DNA from: Isochrysis galbana | Taxonomy: Eukaryota; Haptophyta; Isochrysidales; Isochrysidaceae | Direction: 5' to 3' | DNA length: 64,000 nucleotides | Assembly: GCA_018136815.1 (NCBI GenBank) | Contig: CM030944.1 | Location: 1,630,145-1,694,144 of the forward strand | Shown here: positions 1-11,400 of the stretch, piece after piece | Layout: the number at the start of each line of letters is the position of its first letter | How positions within the stretch are numbered: the stretch's first letter is position 1 | Program-made: the position numbers and the translations under genes | The notes under the pieces: generated by a model | What the model was told of the DNA's origin: nothing | What the model saw: the letters and a program-made list of their open reading frames with translations, nothing else | The model's database searches: none

Positions 1-403
1 ATGACACTCCAAACATCTACAGTTATAATCCCATTATAATACTATCTACTTCTAGACCAAAAGCGTTCAATTATCCCCATCCCTGCTGACACCTTTCATT
101 GTCACCTGGAGGTTACTTGAGTCAACTTGACCCTTCACATGTTGAAACACACACGTGGTCTGACTCCATTCACTCGATTTGGGGCAGGGTGGATATATCG
201 TCGAAATCACGATATCTCATCCCATGTTGGTTTTCCCCTCCAAAGAAAATTGATCGAATTCCTTTGAAAGCGATCGTTTTTTTTTGTCAAGAGCCTAGTG
301 CGCTGCGAGGTGACCGTCGTCGTCCTCCGCCGTGTCATCCGTCAGTCGGCGTTTGTGCGAAACCCTACTTTCTTCCACTTCGTTGTCACCATCGAACCCC
401 AAT
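1..403. other. no gene recognised
   Basis: AT-balanced sequence at the left edge. Short open frames here show no family motif and no splice partner that I could support. It is probably the flank of the decayed element that follows. Confidence 0.4.
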
Positions 404-868
404 ATGTCGATGAGCGAGTACTCTCGAGTATGGAATTCTCCATCATCAAAGTACTCCTTTTTGACACGCACCTCACGGAAGACTGCAAACTTCCCACCGC
501 AAACTACGTTCGAGATTCTTCAAGACCGTCCTGTACTGGGGAACATCGAGATAGAACGTAAAGAAGCGAACGATAATAATAGAATAATAGAGGTCCTTAA
601 TGATAGTATTACCAGTAACCTCCCGGACCTTGTCAATTACCTCCTCAGCTACAATCACGTACGCAACTTACCTCAACCTGTACAGATTAACAACTTTGAG
701 AACGTGCAGCTTGCACAGGCGGTGATCAAGCACCCGCAGCAACAACCTATCAGGCAGCAGCACGCGCGATGGGAGCAGGTGAAGGAGTCCATCATGAAAG
801 CACACAAGCTTGATAAACTGAAGAAGTCCATTGAGAACATCAAGGCTAAGAGAGTGGTCGAAGAATGT
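404..868 (+). pseudogene. AT-rich coding fragment of a possible virus-like or mobile element
   Basis: An ATG at 404 opens about 155 codons of normal-looking, Asn/Lys/Ile-rich protein (for example ...NLPDLVNYLLSYN... and ...KLDKLKKSIENIKAK...). The frame then runs straight into the G-rich minisatellite at 868 and becomes meaningless GVGAW repeats. Composition is visibly less GC-rich than the cellular genes in this window and resembles the ligase fragment on the other side of the minisatellite. The end of the protein is predicted to be helical and basic. I do not recognise the family. It faces the ligase remnant from the opposite strand, so the two could be outer parts of one collapsed element. 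This is inference from composition and position only. Confidence 0.4.
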
Positions 869-1310
869 GTGGGGTTGGGGTTGGGTGGGGTTGGGGTTGG
901 GTGGGGTTGGAGCTTGGGTGGGAGCTTGGGTGGGGTTGGAGCTTGGGTGGGGTTGGAGCTTGGGTGGGGTTGGAGCTTGGAGCTTGGGTGCGGGAGCTTG
1001 GGTGGGGTTGGAGCTTGGGTGGGGTTGGAGCTTGGGTGGGGTTGGAGCTTGGGTGGGGTTGGGGTTGGAGCTTGGGTGGGAGCTTGGGTGGGAGCTTGGG
1101 TGGGGTTGGAGCTTGGGTGGGGTTGGAGCTTGGAGCTTGGGTGGGGTTGGAGCTTGGGTGGGGTTGGAGCTTGGAGCTTGGGTGCGGGAGCTTGGGTGGG
1201 GTTGGAGCTTGGGTGGGGTTGGAGCTTGGGTGGGGTTGGGGTTGGAGCTTGGGTGGTGGGGTTGGAGCTTGGGTGGGAGCTTGGGTGGGGTTGGAGCTTG
1301 GACCTTGAGT
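868..1310. repeat. G-rich minisatellite, 17-bp core
   Basis: About 440 bp built from variants of TTGGAGCTTGGGTGGGG, with shortened (GGGGTTGGGG) and expanded units. The plus strand is strongly G-skewed, with closely spaced G runs that could form quadruplexes (inference). All six frames stay open through it, which explains several long spurious ORFs of GVGAW or PPKLQ repeats. Confidence 0.9.
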
Positions 1311-1313
1311 GGG

Positions 1314-1483
1314 GCTGAATCCGCCGTGGACGGCCCTGCGTGGAGTGAAATGACGTCCATTGGTATCATATTGATCATTCCATTAATGACATATCCAGCC
1401 TCACGAACATCTCGTTTGATCTTTTCTTTCATGCCGATGTTCCCTCGTAGCTTATCGTCAATGCGTTTTGTAAACTTTTGTAC
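1314..1483 (-). repeat. 170-bp segment shared with 32478-32645
   Basis: Nearly identical to 32478-32645 and in the same orientation. On the minus strand both read ...LRGNIGMKEKIKRDVRE.GYVINGMINMIPMDV.... The flanks differ: here it joins ligase-like sequence upstream and the minisatellite downstream; at 32.5 kb it joins a coiled-coil fragment upstream and a gag-like ORF downstream. Confidence 0.85.
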
Positions 1484-2131
1484 CTCCGTCGCCTGTCGTC
1501 GCTTCACCACCAGTTCTCCCGCGATGGCCACTCCTTCCGGTAGCAACGCAACAAACCAATCTGGCGCTGGTAGCGTGCGCTTGCCGCTCTTGGTGAAGAG
1601 GTTGCCTCGCCCGTCCCATATGACGTGCCAGCCGTCGAGCTTTTCGCTGAACAAGTATCCGCGATACGCGCCGATGTCGATCCTGCCCGACTCGACGTCA
1701 CAGACCCTCTTCACCAATTCAGTTACAGCGTCCTTGAACTCTGTATTCATAATAATCGGATTCAAATCATGTTCATTTGGATTCTGAATGTTCTTCATCT
1801 GATGTTTTAACCTCTCTTTCTCGGCAATTTGCGTGAGCTGATCGTAATTAACATACCCTCTATCGAAACGCCTGAATGATATGTATGCCCTTATGAACTT
1901 GCCTTATTGGTCATCATCAAGCTTATTCACGAATTTTTCGTACAGCTCCTTCTCCTTGTTGTTATTCAGAGCTCGATCAATTTCGTACCGCCACGCCCCA
2001 TTGTCGGATGCCGTGCTAATAAGGATATTCTTGATATTGTCCGGATTTAGTATTGTTGCGTAATCTATGTCGCTAGTGCTGGGCATGTATGATAGTATCG
2101 TATGATAGTATCGTACATATTTTTGTGTCAC
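1484..2131 (-). pseudogene. ATP-dependent DNA ligase fragment (broken)
   Basis: The minus-strand frame contains SEKLDGWHVIWDG, which matches nucleotidyltransferase motif I (KxDG, with the Lys that is adenylated) of ATP-dependent DNA ligases. It is followed by SGKRTLPAPDWFVALLP and GELV, the expected motif III region. An upstream part of the same frame (...SDIDYATILNPDNIKNIL...) is separated from it by an in-frame TAA at about 1905. Downstream of motif III the ligase sequence stops and joins the shared segment at 1314-1483, so the catalytic core is incomplete and there is no OB-fold. Small ligases of this kind occur in large algal DNA viruses and some virus-like elements as well as in cells; the lower GC and broken state favour an integrated foreign remnant (inference). 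It cannot be functional as it stands. Confidence 0.7.
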
Positions 2132-2949
2132 GCACCAACTCGAGCGGGATGCATCAGTCCTCTTGCCAAACGAGTGGGTTGGATAGCGGTACCCTCATGA
2201 TCCCCACGATCTTCCGCGATTGAACGCTTTTCCATGCGGTGGGGGTGATGGCGATTGAACGCGTTCCACGTGTAGGCTGATGGTGATTGAACGCTTTTCC
2301 ATGCGGTGGGGGTGATGGTGATTGAGCGCGTTCCACGTGTAGGCTGATGGTGATTGAACGCTTTTCCATGCGGTGGGTGATGGTGATTGAGCGCTTCTCG
2401 CCTCTCGGAATCGGATGGCTCCTCGATGACCATTTCGAGTTCCCACGGCCACGGCAGCACCGCAGTCTCCCATTCCTCCAACTTACCCTCCAGAAGAAGA
2501 TTGGTATGGGTCCGCACCAACCTCCCCACACTTTTCTGCCCGAGCCGATTGCGCTTCTTGGAATGGATCATCCAAGACTCCACGGACCACGAGTCTTCGC
2601 ATCCCGATGCGGAGCACGTCATTGCGACTAGACGCGTCGCAGCCCAGCACAAATGCTTCCACTCACTGAGATACACTTGCGCCCACTTGTACGAAGCCAT
2701 CTTTTGCGCCGTGGGAGAGAATGCAACCATCGCATTCAAATCGTGCGAACCGCATGCAATCGCCTCTTTGAAGTCTTCTAGCTCAGAGAGCAAGGCGGGA
2801 TATATGTGGTCGGCAGTCGAAATCTGCTTGAGGACCGCCTTGACCTCGGACATCTCTTTATCGACAGCAAGAACTCTTGCGGGCCACCTATCGCCGGCGG
2901 AGAAGGCCTCCACCTCGCACCCGACAGCGTGGACGCTACCGGGGGACAT
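2128..2949 (-). mobile_element. hAT-type transposase remnant, copy 1
   Basis: Minus-strand frame of about 270 codons ending in the C-terminal dimerisation region of hAT transposases: a Trp/Leu-rich helix (YKWAQVYLSEWKHLCWAATRL), then SASGCEDSWSVESW and IHSKKRNRLGQ...LVRTHTNLLLEG. A paralogous copy lies at 27449-28147 with the same order of motifs. The catalytic N-terminal part is not recognisable. The C-terminal tail is disrupted by the HHHPPHGKAFNHHQPTRG minisatellite (2215-2400). Confidence 0.65.
2215..2400. repeat. 62-bp-type minisatellite inside the hAT ORF
   Basis: About three tandem units alternating a GAACGCTTTTCCATGCGG block and a GCGTTCCACGTGTAGGCTG block, each followed by GTGATGG. 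The array lies within the transposase reading frame and keeps it open. Confidence 0.85.
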
Positions 2950-3070
2950 GGGGAGGGGCAGCGGCCGCCAGCGGCCAAGTCCCCGGCACCCCGAGACTTC
3001 ACCCGGGGGGGGGGGGGGGCTCCTTCTGAATTTGGTCTGTGGGCCTCGCGGGGAGTCACATTGTGGTGTG
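2940..3070. repeat. dispersed repeat, second copy near 18955-19125
   Basis: Both copies contain GGGGCAGCGGCC...AAGTCC, a G or C run, CTCCTTCT.AATTTGG and end GGTCTGTGGGC...GCGGGGAGTCACATTGT. The shared right edge suggests one boundary of a mobile element. No target duplication could be assigned. Confidence 0.55.
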
Positions 3071-3086
3071 GAGAGTGTTGATGTGA

Positions 3087-3491
3087 GTGTGGTGTCGTGT
3101 CGTCAGTCTGTCGGACTCTATCCGTTCTGTCGTCTGTCGTCTGTCGTTCTTCGTTCGTCGCAGTCGTTCTCGTTCTCGTTCTCGTTCCCGTTCTCGTCCC
3201 TCTTTCTCAAAGCACTCCATCAGTACCAAACCTCACCCCTCACCCTCAGCCTCACTCAGCCTATCCATCGCCCATCGCCCAGCCATGTCCGTTCCGTCCT
3301 CGCGCTCGCCCTCGCCCAAGCCCGTCCTCCCGCCTTGCTCTGCTGAGGAGGTGGTCAAGCCCGCCATTCCATCACTCTCCGCCGTTCCCGCCGCGCCTCC
3401 CGCCGATCGTTTCCCTTCCGTCTCCTCGCATATCGAGCTAGTGGTCATGCTCGATCCGTCAGAATCGGCTAGGCACGGAGTACTTGTGTAG
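3087..3491 (+). other. repeat-borne short ORF with SSRSPSPKP start
   Basis: An ATG near 3286 opens about 68 codons, starting MSVPSSRSPSPKP. A related sequence lies at 43090-43300 and starts MSAPSSRSPSPKP, also after a pyrimidine-rich leader. Two copies of the leader plus N-terminus point to the 5' end of an unidentified mobile element rather than a host gene. The frame stops at 3491 and has no known domain. Confidence 0.35.
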
Positions 3492-4126
3492 GGGGTTCAA
3501 ATAGAAAAAAACCATCTCGTCATCTCAGAGTTGAGGGAAATATGAGGATTTTTCAGTAGAAAGTGAAATTTCCCAATACACCCAACTAAAAAAAATTCTT
3601 GAAGGTGGCCGATACACCCAACTAGCCGGGGGGGGGGGGAAATCGTTGCACAACCTACCGGAAGGCTGAGGTCAAGCACGCCCCCCCCTGCCTGCGGTGA
3701 CCAATCCCCTGGACGCAGGTGTAGGTTGAAGTGGGCGCTCTTCATCTCTAATTCTATCTCTATGCTCTTCATGCTGAAATCGACCATGCATACACCTTGC
3801 TTTGGTTTGATGTCGGCGTGCTCGAATGAACCGAAAATAGTGCTTCTTCCGTCGGCTGATGTCCCTCAGCTTTCGTGCCGCCAGCTGAGAGTTCCTCCGA
3901 GTGCCCAAACGTCCAGTATGTGGTACAGTGCTCTCTCGATCCACAGTTGCACGCGGCTCTAGGTAAATGCCACTGATGTGCCAAATCCATTCAGAGGCCA
4001 TCTACGCACGAGCCCCTCGTCTTCTTCGCACCGCACCACACTCTACGCATATTGCTATCGATAGCATGGGGCAAGTGGTCGATGATTCCATGTGACCCAT
4101 CGAGTTGGTCGACACGAAGTACTTGC
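3492..4126. repeat. repeat-derived spacer downstream of the M18 gene
   Basis: Contains the stretch CATCTCAGAGTTGAGGGAAAT with a following GTAGAAAGT and TACACCCAAC, which recurs around 26725-26790, so it belongs to a dispersed repeat. No gene seen. Confidence 0.5.
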
Positions 4127-6585
4127 TCACCGCGCAAGTTGCTTGTCGATGGCCCGGAAGTCGGTGAAGAAGGCCTTGAACATTGCGAGTCCCGTATCAA
4201 GGTCGTGCACACCCATTTGTTCCCTCACTGAGTGCATGGAAAGCTGAGGCAAGCCAACATCGACGGCACGGATGCCCGTTGCAGCTGAGATGATCGGGCC
4301 GATGGTCGAGCCGCAAGGGCAATCGTTGCGCACAACGAACTCTTGCGGTGGAGGAAGGCCGTTGCGTCGCGCAAGCTCACGTACTACAAAAGCAGTGACT
4401 GGGTTTGTGGCATACCTAAGACGAGGATTGGGGGCGCAGACACCAATGGAGCTCACGAAGCGAGCAAACGCAGAGGATACCCTCGGACCAAGAGCTTATT
4501 CCCGCCCGCTGATTGCAAGGGAACACCGGCCAAAGGGGCTGGGGACAGGTTCGCGAGTGCAAGGGAGAGGGTGCGCCGTGCGGCCGAAGGATTGCCACGC
4601 AGCTGCGCCGTTAGACCTTCCGATTCGTGTTACAAGCATAAAACACTACGGCATGGTGCTCACAACACGGGAAAGTGACAGGGCAGGCATAACGACACGG
4701 GAAGGCGCGGTTCTCGATATTCAATACATAGGCTGATCCTGCTCTCGATTGTTCTATCAGCCTCCCTCGGCTGTCTGGGCGAGTAGCATACCTCTGATTC
4801 GAGTTGGACTTGATGACGAGCCCCTGGTTCATCTTGGGCCCGTGGCCCTTTTCATGCTTGGCCGCGTAGTTCGGGTGCACTGCGTGTGCCATGTCGGCCG
4901 AGAGCACAAAAGACCGCGAGACAGTAGCCGCGAAGAGGTCATCGGCCGCAGCATTCGAGAGCGGCGGGCCTGTTGCAGCAGGCGGGCAAGAGAGTGCCCC
5001 CGAAATTCGCCGCACTGCCTCGCCCATGATTGGCGAGCCCGCGCCCACGGCCGAGCCGGAGCCGATTTCCTCGTGATCGAAGAGGGCGATAAGTGCAATG
5101 TCACGCTCTGCCTCCGGTGTCTTCTCGGGATCATTCACGTGTAGCGCGAGGGCCTCAGTGGCCAAAAAGCACGAGACGAGATTGTCGAGTCGGGCGGACA
5201 ACAGGAATTCATTGCGACCACCGCAGATGGCTGCAGGCTGCGGTGACGATATGAGGGGTAGAGCCATGAAGATGGGGAGCGCCATGGTGCCGCAGTACAC
5301 GGAACCACGCGAGGACCGGCACAATGAGTGGCGCATGTCCAGCGTGCGCGCCATGCGTGATGTCCTGGGTGGGAAGCAACCTCACCTGTGTATCATAAAG
5401 AGACAACTCGAAGTCGGCAATCGCGTCGATGGGCACGTCCAGCTCCTCACCGATGACGGATAGAAGGAGCGGCTCCTGGGAAGTGGCCCACCCTCCATCT
5501 GGCTTGACCGATGCGCTGGAGGTGGAGTCGGCCGCGGTGGACGCATCGGAGGCATCTGGGGCAGCGCCCTGCAACGCCTCTTGAGCCGCCATGGCAAGGA
5601 TCGGCTGCAGATGGTCTTCCTGCGAGAATTTGGTGGACATGCATGGGCTCTCTGGTGGAAGCACGGCCCCGTATCTCAGGGGATGGCATCATAATATAGC
5701 TCCGCACGGAGATGGATGGCATCCTGAATCATGCTGGGGTGCATTCATGCACCTTATTCACTTCGAAGGCCTCCCGCTCCTTTGCTGTTTGCAGGTGGAT
5801 GGCCAGGGTGGGCACGCGCAGCATCGGCCGTTCGATTCTGAGCAGGCGCTGCTCGAGCGAGCCATCTTCCGACCGTATAACCACACGACCAGAGAGAGAC
5901 AGATCCCGATCGAACCAAGTGTGCCAGAGACCGCCGCCATAGCACTCGACATCAACCTGAGCTCATTCCGATGGTGGGCCGTGGTCTGGATGGTGGGCAG
6001 AACGCGGGAGCCATCGGGCAGGGTAGGTGCATTGAGGATTCGCAGCGCCGGCACAAAGCACACGCTGTGCTGCAAAATCACCTGCGTGCACCCAGCGGCG
6101 CTGCCATCGCGCATCGACCTCGGCTTGACCTTGAGGTTGGGTGAGTCCGTGTGCGCCCCAATGATCTTGAAGCCGTCGCCCGGCTGGTAGCCCTCGCCGA
6201 CGGCGAAGGCGACGAGGCACGAGCGGTTGCGCGTCCAGAAGTACCTCCCTCCCGGAGAGATCCGTCCCGCCCACGCCTCGCGCTCGTCGAGCTCGATGAA
6301 GCCAGCCGCTTGCAGCCGTTGAGCAGCGCGAGCACACGCGTGGAAAGGGTCTGGCGAGCCATCGAGGAAGGCCATGGCGTCCTTGTGTGTCTGCGAGACG
6401 GGAGGGGCGGTCGAGAGCAGCCGCGCCGTCGACGCGCGCGACGGCAGGCCTGCGCCACCCACGGTTCGGAGCGCGAGCATCGTGCACCAGCCGAGCAGCG
6501 GCGCGCGCATCGCCGAGGGCGCGGGGCCGAGCTGCCGCCAAGCGGCCGCCCGCCAAGACAGATCGTATCCCCTCGTCGAGCTCAC
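4127..6585 (-). CDS. M18 family aspartyl aminopeptidase
   Basis: Exons (minus): 6585-6082, 5956-5753, 5619-5386, 5237-4792, 4415-4127; joined length 1677 nt, 558 aa, all GT-AG. Zinc-dependent removal of N-terminal Asp/Glu from peptides. Family landmarks in order: [32 protein letters not shown] (first metal His/Asp), [20 protein letters not shown], an [10 protein letters not shown] join, [32 protein letters not shown] (catalytic/metal Glu pair), [34 protein letters not shown] and [13 protein letters not shown]. All metal and catalytic positions expected for M18 are present. The first about 70 residues are extra, Arg/Ala-rich and could be an organelle presequence; an internal Met ([12 protein letters not shown]) is an alternative start. 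Likely an intact cellular gene. Confidence 0.93.
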
Positions 6586-6654
6586 TGGGACGCATTCGGA
6601 GAGACCCGTTCTGAATTGTTTTGTAGAGCATCTTGCAGCTTGTGGGCTATATGT

Positions 6655-6847
6655 TACCCCCCAGGAGCCAACGACCCCCAGGAGCTACCGGGGGCCCCCG
6701 AGAGCTATCGGGGGGAAATTTTCTCCCGATCGCCAACAGCCCCACCGAGAGCTACCGGGGGACCGAGACAATCACCCGAGGGCTATTAGCGGATCCCCCA
6801 GTAGCCAGTAGCTATCGGGGGGAGATGAAATCCCCCGAGAGCAAACG

Positions 6848-6890
<43 letters not shown>
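6655..6890 (+). repeat. repeat module R1 (CCCCCGAGAGCTATCGGGGG family)
   Basis: Short palindromic units such as CCCCCGAGAGCTATCGGGGG, joined to a (CT)n tract at 6853-6889. A reverse-complement copy, also joined to a (GA)n tract, lies at 40600-40830 and matches over about 200 bp. Confidence 0.8.
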
Positions 6891-6892
<2 letters not shown>

Positions 6893-7647
6893 TAAGTTTA
6901 TACTTGGTTCGCCCATGGGGGGGCACGAGCCCCCCCTTCTCTCCACTCTCCACTCCTCCCCTGCCGTGGGGGAGGAACCACCCATCCTCCTGGCATGCCT
7001 GATGACTTGCCAGGAGGCCACTGCCCTGCTGACCCACTCTCTCCCTGACAGGCTCGCCTGATTCGCGCGTCCTGGCCCCTCGTGGCCAGCCCATCGCTCC
7101 AACCCCCCCTCCCCCCTGTTCGACAGGCAGACAGGTGCAGAGTGGGGGCCCCTGAGGCCCAGGAGCGCCAGCGAGGGAGAGGCAGGGGAGACTAGGGCCC
7201 AGCCCCAGCCTCCTCTGCCCCCTGAGCTGGCCTCAGGAGCCTCCAGCGGTCGCCAGAGGCAGCTGCAGGCCTGTCGCAGGCGCGCCATCGCGCGTGCCTG
7301 TAGGAGAGGGGAGAGAGAGCGCGGAGAAGGGCGGTGGGCGGAGCGAGGGCTCCGCTCACCGGAAAATATGTAAGTCCCGCACCTGTTTACAGGAGAAGTC
7401 GGGACTGAGGACGCCGCCAGCCCGGTAGGCATAGGCATAGGAGGAAGAGGGGAACGGATCACCGGGGGGGGGCGCGGGCCACCGACCATATCTAAGCCCT
7501 TTTCCCCTATCCCCCTAGTAGTGCACGGGGGGAGTCGCCTGATGGCGGGGGGGAAAGGGCCGGGAGAGAGGGGGTGTAGAAAGTTTTGCTGCGTGAGTAG
7601 AAAGTAGAGGGTCCACGGCCGCGTGTGCGGTGAGACTATTAAGAAGT

Positions 7648-7944
<297 letters not shown>

Positions 7945-7945
<1 letters not shown>

Positions 7946-8158
7946 TCGGGAGGCAGCAGTAGGGTGCGCGCGCGACAGCGCCGTTCGTCTCAGCCGCAAC
8001 CTCAGTGGGTGGGGGAAGGAAGGGGTGGGCGGCGGAAATAGGTGGTGGGCGGCGGCGGCTCAGATGGCGAGAACAGGGGCGGTGCGCTGAGCAGCCAGGT
8101 GCCATGTGCAAGTCAGGTGGCGGCTGGAGCAGCGGCAAGCATCGGTGAGAGCCAAAGA
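7945..8158 (+). repeat. repeat module R4
   Basis: Recurs reverse-complemented at 40085-40285, again directly beside a (GA/CT)n tract. Shares the blocks CAACCTCAGTGG, GGCGGAAATAGGTGGTGGGC and GCTCAGATGGCGAGAACAGG. Confidence 0.75.
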
Positions 8159-8475
8159 TTAAACATTTTAATAGTCTCACCGCACACGCGGCCGTGGACC
8201 CTCTACTTTCTACTCACGTAGGAAAACTTTCTATACCCCCACTATTCCACTTCCACTTCCACTTCCCCGGCCCTTCTCCCCCTGCCATCTGGCGGCTCCC
8301 CCGTGCACTACTAGGGGGATAGGGGTGAAGGGCTTAGATATGGTCCGGTGGCCCGCGCCTCCCGCCTCCCCTCGGTGGTCATTTGCCCCCCTTCCTCCTG
8401 TGTCTCGGAGTGGGAGTGGGCGGCGGCCTCAGCCTCGACTTATCCTGTAAACAGGTGCGGAACTTACCTATTTTT

Positions 8476-9333
8476 AGGCCCAGGCCAGAATATTAAAGAT
8501 TTTTCTACATATTTGGGCAGATTTTTGGCCCTACAATCTGCGACATATTTGGGTGCCCAAATTGCCCTCACCCAACATATGTACGGTTATAGACCATCTG
8601 TACTACATATTTGGGCACGTATTTCATGTTATTTAGCTATTTATATTCATATTGCGCTCTGTTACGCAAGTGATTTTGGCGCGAGGCATCTCTTGGCGCG
8701 AGACGCGGCGGAGGCGCGAGGCGCGCAGCGTAGTGCAAAGCAAGCCGACACCTGGTCACGTATAAAAGAACGCTTTTTGAGTGAATAATTCCGACGATCA
8801 AGCGATCAACCCGGTGTCGTGCTCGCTCTCCGCGCTCTCCCTCCTCACTCCCCGCCCACCCCTCGTTCTCTACTCACGAATCACATGGCCATGAACGGCG
8901 ATTGCACCGAGCGCAACGACAACGATCCCATCGCGCGCTTCGACGCAAGCAACGAGTGCGAGTCCTCAGTGCCCTCAGTCAGTAAGAGCTCGACGACTAC
9001 GCCGACGACTACGCCGACGACTTCAAGGTGGGCGACAAGATCGTGCACACACACTTGGGCTCATGCGTCGTCATCGCTCATCGCCCTCGGCGCCGGCACC
9101 CTTTTCGGCGAGCTTTACACATGCATTGATTGCACACTCTGCCCCTAGACCCTCTCCTATGTTATTGATTGGTATTTTGTATTTTGTGTTTGCAAGTTTT
9201 TTATCAACATATCTACATATTTGCTGCATATTTGGGCACCTATTTGGATGTCTTGCTACAGATCTCTACATATTTTCTACATATAAATGCTACATATTTG
9301 GGTTGGCCAAACTACATATTCTGGCCTGGGCCT
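8476..9333. mobile_element. 858-bp TIR element with 10-bp target duplication
   Basis: Perfect 18-bp terminal inverted repeats, AGGCCCAGGCCAGAATAT at 8476 and its complement ending at 9333. Direct duplications ACCTATTTTT flank it at 8466-8475 and 9334-9343. The uninterrupted target (GGGACTTACCTATTTTTCAG on the minus strand) is seen at about 52230-52250. Subterminal regions carry repeated TACATATTTGGGC motifs. The interior has a short frame reading FKVGDKIVHTHLGSCVV but no transposase signature. A 10-bp duplication fits MULE-like elements best (inference). Probably non-autonomous. Confidence 0.88.
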
Positions 9334-10095
9334 ACCTATTTTTCGGTGAGCGGAGCTCTCGCTCCGCCCACCCCCTTCTCCGCGCTCTCTCTCCCCTCTC
9401 CTGCGGCACGCGCGATGGCGCGCCTGGCGACCGCTCGAGGCTCCTGGAGGCCAGCTCTGGGGGCAAAGGGGGCTGGGGCTGGGCCCTGGCCTCCCTTGCC
9501 TCTCCCTCGCTGGCGCTCTTGAGCCTCTGGGGCCCCCAATCTGCACCTGTCTGCCTGTCGACCAGGAGGGGAGGGGGCGTTGGAGCGATGGGCTGGCCAC
9601 GAGGGGCCAGGACGAGCGAACCAGGCGTGCCTGTCAGTGGGAGAGTGGGTCAGCAGGGCAGTGGCCTCCTGGCAAGCCATCAGGCATGCCGGGAGGATGG
9701 GTGGTTCCTCCCCAACGGCAGGGGAGGAGTGGAGAGAGAGGGGAGAGGGGGGCTCGTGCCTCGTGCCTCCCATGGGCGAACCAAGTATAAACTTAGTTGT
9801 CGGTGAGAGCCAAAGATGGTGGGGCTGGGAAGGAAGAGGGAGGGCGGTCGGTACGGCTCGCCAGCACCGCACAAAGGTGGAGCGCCGGCTTTCATTGGAA
9901 GAGGGCGGCAGAGTCGGCGGCAGGCGGCAGCGGCGACCGACGACAAGAGGTGCCCACGCCGCGCCGTCTGTGTTCGGTGTGAGCGCTGCGCCAGCCCTCA
10001 CCCTCCTCGCCCTCGTTCTTCCTTCCCGCTCCCGTCGCTGCGCTCTGGCGCGTGCACGCTCGCCGCCTGCCATTGGTGCAACCCGCGACCGACTC

Positions 10096-10627
10096 CTAGC
10101 TGTGAAACACAGGAACAGTGTTTTTTTTCGGAGTCCAAAAACAGTGTTTTTCACTGTTTTTCAAACGCCCTCCATTTATGCCACTGTTTTTTTAGAGTGG
10201 GGCTGTGTGGGGCTGGGGCTGGGGGCCGCCCGTGCGCGGCGCGCGCGAGCGCGGCGTGCGCGCAGGCTCAGGCGCGCTCGAGCGCGGGGTGCGCGCGGGA
10301 TACCGGCCACCACCACCACATGCACCACCACGCGCGCGGATCGCGACGCGTGCGTGGGCTTGGGGTTGTGAACACCGATAGCGGCTCGCCATCGGCCGAG
10401 GGGAGGAGAGGGGGCAGCGGCGGCGGCGGCCTACGTATGCGTAGGACGCAGGACGCGGAGGAGCGAGGAGCGGCGGCGGAGGCGCTCCGCGCGGGGGGGA
10501 AAGGCCCCCTTGCGGTATATGTGGCCCCACTGTTTTTCGCACTGTTTTTTACTGTTTTTTTTCGATTCCCAAAAAGAGCTGTTTTTAATGTTTTTCTAGC
10601 CCTCACCCGCTGTTTTTCACAGCTAGG
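10096..10627. mobile_element. 532-bp element with 9-bp target duplication
   Basis: Ends are CTAGCTGTGAAA at 10096 and TTTCACAGCTAG(G) at 10626-10627. The 9-bp duplication GACCGACTC flanks it at 10087-10095 and 10628-10636. Both subterminal regions are rich in ACTGTTTTT repeats. A partial relative of the terminus (CTAGATGTGAAACACAG...) is at about 26665. A 9-bp duplication is typical of MULE-type elements. No transposase, so non-autonomous. Confidence 0.82.
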
Positions 10628-10927
10628 GACCGACTCTGCCAACCCTCTTGTCGGTCGCCGCTGCCGCCGACTCTGCCGGCATGCTCCTTTTCCAAATGCT
10701 TGCGCTCTCCACTTGTGCCAGAGCCAGGCCGTTTCGTGCCTGATTCAGGTGCTTTTACCCATCTTGTAATTTTTAGCTGTTTCAGTGTGTTCATGTTTTT
10801 GCAGGGTGTTTCGCCCTGGTCGCCTTTACCCGAGGGAACGTGTTTCCTGGTCGAGTTCGACTATTTTTTAAAAGAGGAACTTGTATTCAAAGTGGGAGTA
10901 TCCAGGCGGCTTTCCGTTCGGCTTCCA
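10628..10927. other. no gene recognised
   Basis: Unique-looking sequence between the 532-bp element and the GA tract. No supported exon. Confidence 0.4.
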
Positions 10928-11300
<373 letters not shown>

Positions 11301-11400
11301 NNNNNNNNNNNNNNNNNNNNNNNNNNNNNNNNNNNNNNNNNNNNNNNNNNNNNNNNNNNNNNNNNNNNNNNNNNNNNNNNNNNNNNNNNNNNNNNNNNNN
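11301..11400. other. assembly gap (100 N)
   Basis: Exactly 100 N, likely a placeholder of unknown true size. Confidence 0.99.

Noticed and set aside
668-1318. Long overlapping ORFs rich in GVGAW, PPKLQ or PHPSS
   Set aside because: They are frames through the 17-bp minisatellite, open on both strands for trivial reasons.
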